Shown here piece after piece: positions 24,776 through 34,815 of a stretch of 64,000 nucleotides of DNA; position 1 is the first letter of the stretch, and each line of letters opens with the position of its first letter. The translations under genes and the position numbers were made by a program. This DNA comes from Hyphomicrobiales bacterium. GTDB taxonomy: Bacteria; Pseudomonadota; Alphaproteobacteria; Rhizobiales; Rhizobiaceae. The stretch is from contig UBMI01000021.1 in assembly GCA_900466475.1 (NCBI GenBank), positions 310,001 to 374,000 of the forward strand. The letters run 5' to 3'. A model generated the notes under the pieces. The model was not told the DNA's origin. It did no database searches and worked only from the letters and a program-made list of their open reading frames with translations.

Positions 24776-26356
24776 TTATACGTCCTTCGCGGGTGCCGGT
24801 TTGCGATTGAGATTGCGCCGTATCATGCCGAGATCCGCGCCGCCGATCAGGAAGGCGGTCGCGAAATAGATGACTATCGAAATCGCAATCAGCAGGCCAA
24901 GCGTGCTGACCTTGGTCAGAAGCGGCGCGCCCGAGGCGAGCGAAGGCGCCCAGTAATGTTTGAGATACATGATCGCAACGCCCATTACGGCAGAGGCGAC
25001 GATCAGCAGCGCGGTGCGCTTGGCAAGTGCCCATTCCCATGTCAGGTGGCCGCGGCGCAGAAGCGTGGTGAAGAGCAGCACGGTGCTGATCCAGCCTGCG
25101 GTCGCTTCCGCCACTGCAATGCCGGGTGCGCCCATATAGGGAAAGAGCGTCAGCGCGGTCGCGCAGTTGGTGGCGACCGCGATTGCCGAAAACCGCATCG
25201 GCGTCTTGGTATCCTCGCGGGCATAAAAGCCCGGCTGCAGCGCCTTGATGAGCACGAAGGCCGGCAGCCCGATGCCGTAGATCGCAAGTATCGAGCCGAC
25301 GATCAGGGTGTTTTGCTCATGGAACGCCCCGCGCTCATAGAGCACGCGGATGATTTCGTCCGACAGGATCCACAGCGCGAAACCGGCGGGGATGGTCAGG
25401 AACATCACGAATTCGATCGATCTGTTCTGGAGGAAGGCGGCCTCGCGTAACGCGCCGCCCTTCAGCGCGCGGGCAAGCTCGGGCAGCAGAACCACACCGA
25501 CGGCGACGCCGACGACGCCGAGCGGAAGCTGGTAGATACGGTCGGCATATTGCAGGGCGGCGATGGCGCCCTCGCGCGAGGAGGCGATCGCCTGGCCGAT
25601 CAGCTGGTTGATCTGCGTAATGCCGCCGGTCACGGCCGCCGGAACGGCAAGGATCAGCAGCCGCTTGACGTTGGGCGTCATCTTTGGAAAGCGGAAGCCG
25701 ATGCTGATGCCGGCATGCAGCACGCCGAAATAGACGACGGCGAGCTGCAGGACGCCTGCTGCCAGCACGCCCCATGACAGATACCAGGCGGTCGCGAGCG
25801 GTTCGGCGCCGGTATAGAGCGCATAAAAGAGCGCGCCGATCATCACCACGTTGAGGAAGACAGGCGCCACCGCTGCCGCGAAGAAATGATGCAGCGAATT
25901 CAGCATGCCGCTCATCATCGCCGTCAGCGACATGCACATGAGATAGGGGAACATCACCGCCGCCATGCGGATGGTAATGTCGAACTTCTCCGGATCGTCT
26001 GCAAAGCCCGGTGCGATCACGAAGCGCACCAGCAATGGCATGCAAAGCTCCATCACGATGGTGATGAGCAGCAGCACGGAGAACAGAACGCCGAAGACTT
26101 CTTCCGAAAAGCGCTTTGCGCCATCAATGCCGTTCGCCTCGATCTCCTTGGCAAAGAGCGGCACGAAGGCCGCGTTGAAAGCGCCCTCGGCAAACAGCCG
26201 GCGAAACAGGTTCGGGAAACGGAAGGCGGCATAGAAGACGTCGGCCATCGGTCCGGTGCCGAGCGCCGCTGCCATCAGCGTTTCGCGGGCAAAACCAAAG
26301 ATGCGGCTTCCGAGCGTGGCGCCGCCGACCGTGGCGAATTTCTTGACGAGGCTCAT
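24776..26356 (-). CDS. murJ: Lipid II flippase MurJ
   Basis: Inner-membrane flippase of the MOP superfamily that moves lipid II across the membrane for peptidoglycan synthesis. The 526 residues have about 14 hydrophobic segments, the N-terminal signature SLVKKFATVGGATLGSRIFG and the conserved RVFYARED-like loop seen here as GFYAREDTKTP. Its start overlaps the glnD stop by 4 bp, a linkage common in rhizobia, so it is co-translated with the nitrogen sensor. Confidence 0.96.
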   Translation of the reverse strand: MSLVKKFATVGGATLGSRIFGFARETLMAAALGTGPMADVFYAAFRFPNLFRRLFAEGAFNAAFVPLFAKEIEANGIDGAKRFSEEVFGVLFSVLLLITIVMELCMPLLVRFVIAPGFADDPEKFDITIRMAAVMFPYLMCMSLTAMMSGMLNSLHHFFAAAVAPVFLNVVMIGALFYALYTGAEPLATAWYLSWGVLAAGVLQLAVVYFGVLHAGISIGFRFPKMTPNVKRLLILAVPAAVTGGITQINQLIGQAIASSREGAIAALQYADRIYQLPLGVVGVAVGVVLLPELARALKGGALREAAFLQNRSIEFVMFLTIPAGFALWILSDEIIRVLYERGAFHEQNTLIVGSILAIYGIGLPAFVLIKALQPGFYAREDTKTPMRFSAIAVATNCATALTLFPYMGAPGIAVAEATAGWISTVLLFTTLLRRGHLTWEWALAKRTALLIVASAVMGVAIMYLKHYWAPSLASGAPLLTKVSTLGLLIAISIVIYFATAFLIGGADLGMIRRNLNRKPAPAKDV

Positions 26357-29244
26357 ACGGGGGAACCGGCTTTCTTTTCGGCGGCAGTAGCGGCAGGGGC
26401 GATGATGCCTGACGGCATGCGTTCGCGCAGTTCGTCCTGCTCCTCGGCCATGACCGCTTTCATGCGGGCAGTGATATTGGAACGCTTGCTGTCGCCGGAG
26501 ATCTTCTGGCCGACGAGATCGGTGACGTAGAAGGTATCGATGACCTTCTCACCGAAGGTGGTGATGCGCGCCGACTGGATGTCAAGCGACAGATCGGAGA
26601 GAACGGCTGTCATTTCCGACAGCAGGCCTGGTCGGTCGAGGCATTCCACCTCGATGACGGTGAATTTGTTAGACAGGCTGTTGGTGATGGTCACTGACGG
26701 TGGAATGACGAAGGCCTTACTCTTCTTCCGGTTCTTCGTGCGGGTCGCGATCACCTCGGGCAGGCGTTTGCGGCCGGAAAGCACGTCCTCGATCATGCGG
26801 CCGATGGTGCCGGCGCGTCGAAGCTCGTCCTCATCGTTCGGAAACTCCCGGCTGACATGGATCGTGTCGAGTGCCCGTCCGTCGGAGGTGGTGAAGATCT
26901 GCGCATCGACGATATTGGCCCCGGCCGCAGCGCAAGCGCCGGCAATGACGGCGAGCAGGCGAGGGTGGTCGGGGGAGAGAACGGTGATTTCAGTGATGGC
27001 ATGGAAGCTGTCCGTGCGCACTGACGTCGCCAAGGCCTGCCCCGCCTTGTCTGCCTGGCGGATAAAATGCGCATGGCGGATCTGGTCTTCTAACGGCACG
27101 GAGAGCAGGTACGGCTGGTAATGCAGCTTGGTATAGGTGCGGCGGTCCTTCTGGCTCCAGTCGGAAAGCGCGGCGTAGAGCGCTTCGGCCGCGGCCTGCG
27201 CGCGCTCCTTGCGCGACACTTCCGAGAAGCCGCCGGCAAGCAGCAGTTCCGTCTCGTAATAGAGCGTGCGCAGCAGCTGGCCTTTCCAGCCGTTCCAGAC
27301 ACCCGGTCCGACGGCGCGGATGTCGCAGATCGTCAGGATCATCAGCATCTTCAGGCGGTCGAGAGACTGAACGCGATCAGCGAAATCGGTGATCGTCTTG
27401 CGGTCCGTCAGATCGCGCGTCTGCGCGACCATCGACATGGTCAGATGTTCCTCGATCAGCCAGACGACGATCTCGGTCTGCTTCTGTGACAGGCCAAAGC
27501 GGGCGCAGAGCTTGCGGGCGACGCGTGCACCGGCGATCGAATGGTCTTCCTGCCGGCCCTTGGCGATATCGTGCAGCAACACTGCGACATAGAGGGCCTC
27601 GCGGTCTTCGATATGCGGCATGAGCTTGTTGGCGAGAGGATGCAGTTCCTCCGCCTTGCCCTTGTCGATCTCGGAGAGAACATCGATCGCGCGGATCAGA
27701 TGCTCGTCGACCGTATAGTGATGATACATATTGAACTGCATCATCGCGACGATCTTGCCGAATTCGGGAATGAAGCGGCCGAGCACGCCAGCCTCGTTCA
27801 TGCGTCGCAGGATCAGCGCCGGATCGCGCTTGGACGTCAGGATCGACAGGAAAAGCCGGTTCGCCTCGTCATTCTCACGCAGGTCGTTGTTGATGAGGGC
27901 GAGCGAACGGGTCACGCGCTTCAGCGCATCGGGATGAAATTCCAGTCCGTTGATATCGGCCACATGGAACAGACGGATGATGCTGACCGGATCGCGCTTG
28001 AAGACATCGGGGTTGGCGAGTGTGATGCGGCCGCGGTCCTCCACGAACTCGACGCTGCCGGGGATCTTGCGATTGCGGTGGGTAAAGCGGCTGATGACGC
28101 CCGACAGTCCCGGGATCGATTTCGCCTGCTGGTCTTCGAGTGCCGCGCAGAGGATGCGAGTGAGATCGCCCACATCTTTAGCGACCAGGAAATAGTGCTT
28201 CATGAAGCGCTCGACGGCCGAGAGGCCGGGGCGGGAATGATAGCCGAGCGCCTCGGCGATCTCGCGCTGGATGTCGAAGGAAAGACGCTCCTCCGCTTTG
28301 CCGGTCAGGAAATGCATGTGGCAGCGCACGGCCCAGAGAAAATCGTCGGCCTTTTTGAGAAGCCGGTACTCCTGCTTCGACAGCACGCCGAGCGGCACCA
28401 GATCGGCCGGATCGCGGACGTGGTAGTAATATTTCGAAATCCAGAAGAGCGTATGCAGGTCGCGAAGGCCGCCCTTGCCTTCCTTGACGTTGGGTTCGAC
28501 GAGGTAGCGCGTATCGCCGGCCTTCCGGTGGCGTTCGTCACGTTCGGCGAGTTTGGCGGCGATGAATTCCGGCCCCGTGCCGGTGACGATTTCCTTGTCG
28601 AAGCGGGCTTCCAGATCCGCCTCCAGCGACTTCAGGCCGCAAATGTAGCGCATCTCGAGAATGGCGGTGCGGATGGTCATGTCGGATTTGGAAAGCGCGA
28701 TGCATTCCTCGACGGTGCGCGTCGCGTGCCCGACTTTGAAGCCCATGTCCCAGAGCATGTAGAGCATGAACTCGACGGCTTTATGCGTCTCTTCCGCCGG
28801 CTTCGGCAGGAAGAGGAAGAGCAGGTCGATATCGGAGCCTGGCGCGAGCGTGTCACGGCCATAGCCGCCGACAGCGGTCACCGCAAACTTGTCCTTCTGC
28901 TTCGGGAAAACATGCTCGATGGCGAAATTATAGAGAACGGCGATGATCTGGTCCTGCAGCCAGGAAATGCGGTGGGCGCAATCAAGTCCGCCACCTTGGG
29001 CATCGAGCAGTTCGCGTGCCTTCCTGCGCCCTTCGACGCTGGCTTTCTTCAGAACGGCAAGAAGATCGTTCCGCAGCACGTCCGGACGGTTGCGGTTGGC
29101 TTCGGCAATGGCATTACATTGCCCCTGCAGCAGTTCTACATCGAGGATTTCGGAAAAATCGATGTCGTGCGTCACCATCGGCCGGGCGGTTGTCTCTTCG
29201 GTCCGAGCCGCTTGCTCATGGCGCGCCTCTTGTTTGATCTGCAT
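26353..29244 (-). CDS. glnD: [Protein-PII] uridylyltransferase / uridylyl-removing enzyme GlnD
   Basis: Primary nitrogen sensor that uridylylates PII proteins at low glutamine and removes UMP at high glutamine. Domains in order: nucleotidyltransferase with GGYGRDTLAPGSDIDLLFLF near residue 128, a central region, HD hydrolase domain with LLHDIAKGRQEDHS near 560, and two C-terminal ACT domains (starting around 740 with EITVLSPDHPRLLAVIAG and around 850 with TVIEVECLDRPGLLSEM) that bind glutamine. The reading frame gives 963 residues; an internal Met at residue 23 is an alternative start. It follows the small gene after mutS and overlaps murJ. Confidence 0.96.
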   Translation of the reverse strand: MQIKQEARHEQAARTEETTARPMVTHDIDFSEILDVELLQGQCNAIAEANRNRPDVLRNDLLAVLKKASVEGRRKARELLDAQGGGLDCAHRISWLQDQIIAVLYNFAIEHVFPKQKDKFAVTAVGGYGRDTLAPGSDIDLLFLFLPKPAEETHKAVEFMLYMLWDMGFKVGHATRTVEECIALSKSDMTIRTAILEMRYICGLKSLEADLEARFDKEIVTGTGPEFIAAKLAERDERHRKAGDTRYLVEPNVKEGKGGLRDLHTLFWISKYYYHVRDPADLVPLGVLSKQEYRLLKKADDFLWAVRCHMHFLTGKAEERLSFDIQREIAEALGYHSRPGLSAVERFMKHYFLVAKDVGDLTRILCAALEDQQAKSIPGLSGVISRFTHRNRKIPGSVEFVEDRGRITLANPDVFKRDPVSIIRLFHVADINGLEFHPDALKRVTRSLALINNDLRENDEANRLFLSILTSKRDPALILRRMNEAGVLGRFIPEFGKIVAMMQFNMYHHYTVDEHLIRAIDVLSEIDKGKAEELHPLANKLMPHIEDREALYVAVLLHDIAKGRQEDHSIAGARVARKLCARFGLSQKQTEIVVWLIEEHLTMSMVAQTRDLTDRKTITDFADRVQSLDRLKMLMILTICDIRAVGPGVWNGWKGQLLRTLYYETELLLAGGFSEVSRKERAQAAAEALYAALSDWSQKDRRTYTKLHYQPYLLSVPLEDQIRHAHFIRQADKAGQALATSVRTDSFHAITEITVLSPDHPRLLAVIAGACAAAGANIVDAQIFTTSDGRALDTIHVSREFPNDEDELRRAGTIGRMIEDVLSGRKRLPEVIATRTKNRKKSKAFVIPPSVTITNSLSNKFTVIEVECLDRPGLLSEMTAVLSDLSLDIQSARITTFGEKVIDTFYVTDLVGQKISGDSKRSNITARMKAVMAEEQDELRERMPSGIIAPAATAAEKKAGSPV

Positions 29245-29358
29245 GCGCTATAGCCTCTTTGCCCGCGGATTGACACGGGTCTTCATATTCCATGAACCTT
29301 TAAATTTGGCGAAATGGTGTTGGCAAGCCGCAGGTGACGGACGCTTTGCCGCAAGCCC

Positions 29359-29634
29359 TCAAGCTGATGCCTGCGTCAGCAGCGTATCGAGAACCTGCCG
29401 CGTCTCGCTCATGATGCCGTTAAGCGTCGCCTTGTCACATTCGCGGTAGCCGGCATCGACGATCGCGCCGCTGAGTTCGCCGATCTTCAGGCAGGAACCG
29501 GTGATCTTCGCCATGCCGATCGGCGTGTTCCAGCCGCGCGCCTCCAGATTACCATCAGATTGCTTCATGACTTCGAGCATCGAAACGATGACGGACAGTC
29601 GCTGGGTTTCCTGAAGCAGTTTTTCCATGAACAC
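29359..29634 (-). CDS. Small conserved-looking protein of unknown function
   Basis: A 91-residue protein I do not recognise. It probably starts at GTG 29634: an AGGAG that overlaps the mutS TAG stop lies 9 bases before it, so translation would be coupled to mutS across a 12-bp gap; an ATG at 29628 is the alternative, with less good spacing. The sequence looks helical (MEKLLQETQRLSVIVSMLEV, then a GAIVDAGYRECDKATLN segment), with two Cys and no signal peptide or membrane helix. It is followed by 114 bp and then glnD. A role in mismatch repair or nitrogen control is possible only by position. Confidence 0.65.
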   Translation of the reverse strand: MFMEKLLQETQRLSVIVSMLEVMKQSDGNLEARGWNTPIGMAKITGSCLKIGELSGAIVDAGYRECDKATLNGIMSETRQVLDTLLTQASA

Positions 29635-29646
29635 GGGGTGCTGCTC

Positions 29647-32373
29647 CTATTTCATCTTCTTTTTAAGGTCGTAAAGCGCATCGAGCGCCTCGCGCGGCGT
29701 CATGTCGTCGAGGCTCATTGCCTTGAGGGCTTCTTCCACCTTGGAAGGCCCGCGCGATGTTTCCTCGCGGCGCACTGCGACCTGGAAAAGTGGCAGGTCA
29801 TCGATCAGCTGGCTCGCCGGGTTCTTGCGATCGGCATCTTCGAGCCGGGTCAGCACATCGCGCGCGCGCGCCACGACAGAGGCGGGCAGACCGGCGAGCC
29901 GCGCGACCTGAATACCATAGGAGCGGTCGGCCGCACCTGGACCAACCTCGTGCAGGAAAATGACATCGCCGTCCCATTCCTTCACGCGCATCGTCGCATT
30001 CGATAGCCGGGCAAGCTTTTCAGAAAGCACGGTCAGCTCATGGAAATGCGTGGCGAAAAGCCCGCGGCAGCGATTGGCTTCATGCAGATGCTCTACAGCG
30101 GCCCAGGCGATGGAAAGGCCGTCGAAGGTTGCGGTACCGCGGCCGATCTCGTCGAGAATGACGAGGGAACGATCGGTTGCCTGGTTGAGGATCGCAGCCG
30201 TCTCGACCATTTCCACCATGAAGGTGGAACGCCCGCGCGCCAGATCGTCGGAAGCGCCGACGCGCGAAAACAGCCGGTCGACGATTCCTATATGCGCTGA
30301 TGTTGCCGGCACGAAGGAACCCATCTGGGCGAGAATCGAGATCAGCGCGTTCTGCCGCAGGAAGGTGGACTTGCCGCCCATGTTCGGGCCGGTCAGCAGC
30401 CAGATCGCCCCATCCTTCCCATCGGAAACGGGCGAGAGATCGCAATTATTGGCGACGAAGGGGCCGGTGGACTGCCGCCGCAGCGCCTGCTCGACGACGG
30501 GATGGCGCCCGCCCTCGATTGCAAACATCTTCGAGCCGTCGACCAGCGGTCGGCAATAGGCTTGCTCTTCCGCAAGCAGTGCCAACCCTGCCGCGACATC
30601 GATGACGGCAAGTGCGCGCGCGCCGGCCTTGATCGCTTCGGCCTCGGCCACGGTCGCTTCCGTCATTCGGTCGAAAGCTTCGAGCTCGATCTGCAGCGCG
30701 CGGTCTGCGGCGTTGGCAATCCGGCTTTCGAGTTCGGCAAGCTCGGTCGTGGTGAAGCGCATGGCATTCGCCATTGTCTGGCGATGGATGAAGCGGGCCT
30801 TCGCCTCTGATGTATCGGTCATCGGCCCGGCATTGCCGGCGGTGACCTCGATGAAATAGCCGAGAATATTATTGTGCTTGATCTTCAGCGATTTGATGCC
30901 GGTCTCTTCGGCATATTGCAGCTGCAGGCCGGCAATGACACGGCGCGACTGGTCGCGCAGCGCTCGAACCTCGTCGAGATCGGCATTGGCGCCGTCACGC
31001 AGGAAGCCGCCGTCGCGTTTCAGGAGCGGCAATTCTTCGGCGAGGTTTTCGGCGAGGAGTGTTTCCAGTTCGGATGGAAGAGCCTGCAGCCCGATGCGCG
31101 CCTGCCCCAGTTCCTCCGGCAGCATCGCGCTTCCCAGCAGATCGGCGATTTGAGCCGCCGCACCAAGCCCCTGCCTGATAGCCCAGAGATCCCGCGGACC
31201 GCCGCGGTCGAGTGCCAGGCGGGAGAGTGCCCGCGGCATGTCCGGAACGTGTTTCAGCGCGTCGCGCAAGTCGCCGCAGAGCGACGGTTCCTGCATCAGG
31301 AAGCCGATCGAATCCAGGCGCTGGTTGACCCGGATGGGATCCGTCAGCGGTGACATCAGCCGCTCGGCAAGCAGTCGCGCCCCGCCGCCGGTGGTCGTCC
31401 GGTCGATCGCTCTGAGCAGGGCACCGTTACGATCGCCGGAGAGCGTGCGCACAAGTTCCAGATTGGCGCGTGTTGCCGGATCAATGAACAGCGTCGACGC
31501 GCCACTTTCCCGCTCGGGCCGCCCGAGCGGCGGTCGCTCGGCAATCTGTGTCTTTTCCACATACGCGATGGCTGCGGCGGCGGCCGCCAGCTCGGCGCGC
31601 GAAAAACTTCCAAAACCGTCGAGCGTCGAAACCTGGAAATAGCGCGCTATACGCGTTTCTGCAGTCGCGCTGTCGAAAAGCACGGCCGGCTGCGGAACGG
31701 CAGTGCGACCGAGTATGTCGAAGACCGGCTTCAGTTCGCCGTCATAAAACATCGTATCGGGAACGATGAGTTCGCGCGGATCAATGCGCAGGATATCGGC
31801 GAGCAGTCGCGATGTTTCGGTTTCCGCCAAGCGGAAGACGCCGGTGGAAATATCGATCCAGGCAAGCGCCAGCGCCGGCTCGGAAGAACCGCGGATGCGC
31901 GACAGCGTCATCAGATAGTTCGATTCCGAAGGGGAAAGCAGCTTCTCCTCGGTGATGGTGCCCGGGGTGACAAGACGGACGACATCGCGCTTGACGACGG
32001 ATTTCGAACCGCGCTTTTTGGCTTCCGCCGGATCTTCCACCTGCTCGCAGACGGCAACGCGGTAGCCGAGCCCGATCAGCTTCTGCAGGTAGTCGTCGGC
32101 CGCATGCACAGGCACGCCGCACATGGCAATGTCCTGCCCCATGTGCTGGCCACGCTTGGTGAGCGTGATGCCGAGCGCGCGCGAAGCTTCGAGCGCGTCC
32201 TCGAAGAACAGCTCGTAGAAATCGCCCATGCGATAGAAGAGCAGCGAATCCGGATTGTTCGCCTTGATCTCGATATACTGTTCCATCATCGGCGTCGCCG
32301 AGGCGCGACTTTCCTCAGTCGCGAGCTCGGCTGCCGAGAAGGCTTCGTTTCTGCTGTCTATTCGTGCGTTCAC
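29647..32373 (-). CDS. mutS: DNA mismatch repair protein MutS
   Basis: Recognises mismatches and starts MutL-dependent repair. The 908-residue protein includes the mismatch-binding domain with the Phe-x-Glu motif (YRMGDFYELFFEDA near residue 46-60), core and clamp domains, and the ATPase with Walker A GPNMGGKSTFLRQ near residue 660 and Walker B VILDEIGRGTATFDG after it. The N-terminal 30 residues before MMEQYIEIK are Glu- and Ala-rich and variable. Its 5' end lies back to back with tme, 113 bp from the tme start. Confidence 0.97.
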   Translation of the reverse strand: MNARIDSRNEAFSAAELATEESRASATPMMEQYIEIKANNPDSLLFYRMGDFYELFFEDALEASRALGITLTKRGQHMGQDIAMCGVPVHAADDYLQKLIGLGYRVAVCEQVEDPAEAKKRGSKSVVKRDVVRLVTPGTITEEKLLSPSESNYLMTLSRIRGSSEPALALAWIDISTGVFRLAETETSRLLADILRIDPRELIVPDTMFYDGELKPVFDILGRTAVPQPAVLFDSATAETRIARYFQVSTLDGFGSFSRAELAAAAAAIAYVEKTQIAERPPLGRPERESGASTLFIDPATRANLELVRTLSGDRNGALLRAIDRTTTGGGARLLAERLMSPLTDPIRVNQRLDSIGFLMQEPSLCGDLRDALKHVPDMPRALSRLALDRGGPRDLWAIRQGLGAAAQIADLLGSAMLPEELGQARIGLQALPSELETLLAENLAEELPLLKRDGGFLRDGANADLDEVRALRDQSRRVIAGLQLQYAEETGIKSLKIKHNNILGYFIEVTAGNAGPMTDTSEAKARFIHRQTMANAMRFTTTELAELESRIANAADRALQIELEAFDRMTEATVAEAEAIKAGARALAVIDVAAGLALLAEEQAYCRPLVDGSKMFAIEGGRHPVVEQALRRQSTGPFVANNCDLSPVSDGKDGAIWLLTGPNMGGKSTFLRQNALISILAQMGSFVPATSAHIGIVDRLFSRVGASDDLARGRSTFMVEMVETAAILNQATDRSLVILDEIGRGTATFDGLSIAWAAVEHLHEANRCRGLFATHFHELTVLSEKLARLSNATMRVKEWDGDVIFLHEVGPGAADRSYGIQVARLAGLPASVVARARDVLTRLEDADRKNPASQLIDDLPLFQVAVRREETSRGPSKVEEALKAMSLDDMTPREALDALYDLKKKMK

Positions 32374-32486
32374 GGAGGTGCAGTTTTTCCCAAAAAAACA
32401 GGTGCCAACCCTATCCGCGCGCCGCTATAGATGACAACAGCAATTGGGAAAGAGGAAAACGTCACCCACAGACGTTTGGAGGAGGC

Positions 32487-34772
32487 ATGTCCCAGATGGA
32501 GAAGAAAGAACGGCCGGTGACCTCTGTTACCGACAAGGAAGCGCTCGAATTTCACGCGATGGGTCGGCCAGGCAAGCTGGAGATCAACCCGACCAAGCCG
32601 ATGGCGACACAGCGCGACCTCTCGCTTGCCTATTCTCCCGGCGTCGCGGTGCCCGTCAAAGCCATCGCCACCGATCCTGCCACTGCCTACGACTATACGA
32701 CCCGCGGCAATATGGTCGCCGTCATCTCCAACGGAACCGCCATCCTTGGCCTCGGCAATCTCGGAGCATTGGCTTCCAAGCCGGTCATGGAAGGCAAATC
32801 GGTTCTCTTCAAGCGTTTCGCTGATGTCGATTCCATCGACCTCGAGGTAGACACCGAAAATATTGACGAATTCATCAATTGCGTGCGCTTCCTCGGCCCG
32901 TCCTTCGGCGGCATCAATCTGGAAGACATCAAGGCGCCGGACTGTTTCGTCATCGAAAGCCGCCTGCGCGAGCTGATGGATATTCCTGTATTCCATGACG
33001 ATCAGCACGGCACGGCAATCATCGCCGCCGCCGGCCTCATCAATGCGCTGGAACTGACCGGGCGTGATCTCAAGACCACCAAACTCGTCTGCAACGGTGC
33101 GGGTGCTGCCGCCATCGCCTGCGTCGAGCTCATCAAGTCGATGGGCTTTGCGCCGGAAAATATCATCCTCTGTGATACCAAGGGCGTCATCTATCAGGGC
33201 CGCACCGAAGGCATGAACCAGTGGAAGTCGGCGCATGCGGCAAAGACCGATACCCGCACGCTGGAAGAAGCCATGCGGGGCGCCGATGTGGTTTTCGGCC
33301 TGTCGCAGAAGGGTGCCTTCTCCGAGGAGATGATCCGCTCCATGGCCGACCGGCCGATCATCTTCGCCATGGCCAATCCCGACCCGGAAATCACGCCGGA
33401 GGAAGTTGCCAGTATCCGTGATGACGCCATCATGGCGACCGGCCGTTCGGACTATCCGAACCAGGTCAACAATGTGCTGGGCTTCCCCTATATCTTCCGC
33501 GGCGCCCTCGACGTTCGTGCTACGACCATCAACGATGCGATGAAGATTGCCGCAGTAAACGCACTCGCCAGTCTTGCCCGTGAAGATGTGCCCGATGATG
33601 TTGCGGCTGCCTATCAGGGCAACCGCCCGCGTTTCGGCGCGCAATATATCATTCCGGTTCCCTTCGATCCGCGCCTGATCTCCGCCATTCCGGCCGCCGT
33701 TGCCGAGGCGGCGATCGAAAGTGGCGTCGCCCGCAAGATCATCACCGACATGGCTGGCTACAAGCGAGAGCTGTCGGCCCGCCGCGATCCGATCGCCTCT
33801 ACGCTCGCCAGCCTTTATGAGCGTGTGCGCCGTCACCCGAAGCGGGTGGTTTTCGCCGAGGCCGAAGAGGAGCAGGTGCTGCGCGCCGCCATGTCATACG
33901 CCAATCAGCAGCTTGGCACCGCCATACTGCTCGGTCGCGAGGACCTGATCCATGCAACGGCCGAACGCGCTGGCATCGACCTCAATCGCCCGGGCCTCGA
34001 GATCGTCAACGCTCGTATCTCGACCCGCGTCGAGGCCTATATTGACTATCTCTATGCCCGCCTTCAGCGCAAAGGCTACCTGCACCGCGACGCGCAGCGC
34101 CTGATCCATAATGACCGCAACCATTTCGCGGCCACCATGGTGGCGCTTGGCGATGCCGATGGCATGGTGACGGGCATCACCCGCAACTATTCGACGGCAC
34201 TCGAAGATGTGCGCCGCTGCATCGACCATAAGCCGGGCCATCGCGTGATCGGCGTGTCGATCGCGCTTTGCCGCGGCCGCACGGTCTTCGTTGCCGACAC
34301 TGCGGTCCACGACATGCCGACGGCCGAGGAGCTTGCCGATATTGCCGAGGAGGCCGCAGGTCTGGCGCGCCGCATGGGCTACCAGCCGCGCGTCGCGTTG
34401 CTTGCCTATTCCACCTTCGGTCATCCCTCGGGGGAGCGTTCCGAGCGTGTCCGCGAAGCAGTAAAGATCCTCGACAAGCGTCGCGTCGATTTCGAGTATG
34501 ATGGCGAAATGGCCGCCGACGTTGCCCTGAACCGCAAGGTTATGGAGCAATATCCCTTCTGCCGCCTCTCCGGCCCGGCCAACGTTCTCGTGATGCCGGC
34601 ATTCCACTCGGCATCGATCTCGACCAAGATGCTGCAGGAACTCGGCGGCTCGACAGTCATTGGCCCTATCCTCGTCGGCTTAGACAAGGCGGTGCAGATC
34701 ACCTCGATGGGCGCCAAGGACAGCGATATCGTCAACATGGCTGCCATCGCGGCCTATGCTGCCGGCTCGTGA
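32487..34772 (+). CDS. tme: NADP-type malic enzyme with phosphotransacetylase-like C-terminal domain
   Basis: Oxidative decarboxylation of malate to pyruvate, giving NADPH. The 761-residue protein starts at ATG 32487, which has an excellent TTTGGAGGAGG ribosome-binding site; the open frame from 32364 is not used. Residues 1-430 are the malic enzyme (substrate site SLAYSPGVAVPVKAI, metal-site VFHDDQHGTA, dinucleotide loop NGAGAAAIACVEL), residues 440-760 a phosphate acetyl/butyryltransferase-like domain that is inactive in characterised relatives. In S. meliloti tme lies beside mutS, as I recall, so the NADP-dependent Tme is favoured over the NAD-dependent Dme. Confidence 0.88.
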   Translation: MSQMEKKERPVTSVTDKEALEFHAMGRPGKLEINPTKPMATQRDLSLAYSPGVAVPVKAIATDPATAYDYTTRGNMVAVISNGTAILGLGNLGALASKPVMEGKSVLFKRFADVDSIDLEVDTENIDEFINCVRFLGPSFGGINLEDIKAPDCFVIESRLRELMDIPVFHDDQHGTAIIAAAGLINALELTGRDLKTTKLVCNGAGAAAIACVELIKSMGFAPENIILCDTKGVIYQGRTEGMNQWKSAHAAKTDTRTLEEAMRGADVVFGLSQKGAFSEEMIRSMADRPIIFAMANPDPEITPEEVASIRDDAIMATGRSDYPNQVNNVLGFPYIFRGALDVRATTINDAMKIAAVNALASLAREDVPDDVAAAYQGNRPRFGAQYIIPVPFDPRLISAIPAAVAEAAIESGVARKIITDMAGYKRELSARRDPIASTLASLYERVRRHPKRVVFAEAEEEQVLRAAMSYANQQLGTAILLGREDLIHATAERAGIDLNRPGLEIVNARISTRVEAYIDYLYARLQRKGYLHRDAQRLIHNDRNHFAATMVALGDADGMVTGITRNYSTALEDVRRCIDHKPGHRVIGVSIALCRGRTVFVADTAVHDMPTAEELADIAEEAAGLARRMGYQPRVALLAYSTFGHPSGERSERVREAVKILDKRRVDFEYDGEMAADVALNRKVMEQYPFCRLSGPANVLVMPAFHSASISTKMLQELGGSTVIGPILVGLDKAVQITSMGAKDSDIVNMAAIAAYAAGS

Positions 34773-34783
34773 CAGGTAAAAGA

Positions 34784-34806
34784 GGCCGGATCACTGCGGT
34801 CCGGCC
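34784..34806. terminator. Hairpin between tme and the VOC fusion gene
   Basis: GGCCGGA (34784-34790) pairs with TCCGGCC (34800-34806) around a 9-base loop. On the minus strand it is followed by TCTTTT, so it suits the convergent VOC gene best; it may act in both directions. Confidence 0.5.
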
Positions 34807-34815
34807 GCACGCAGC

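Noticed and set aside
27541..29253. 570-codon open frame on the plus strand opposite glnD
   Set aside because: It is the antisense shadow of a strongly supported glnD; the product is rich in Asp, Arg and His with no domain.
32364..32486. N-terminal extension of the malic enzyme
   Set aside because: It overlaps the mutS start and the intergenic region; the ATG at 32487 has a near-perfect ribosome-binding site.
32370..33836. 488-codon open frame opposite tme
   Set aside because: Antisense shadow of the malic enzyme; also runs into the divergent promoter region.
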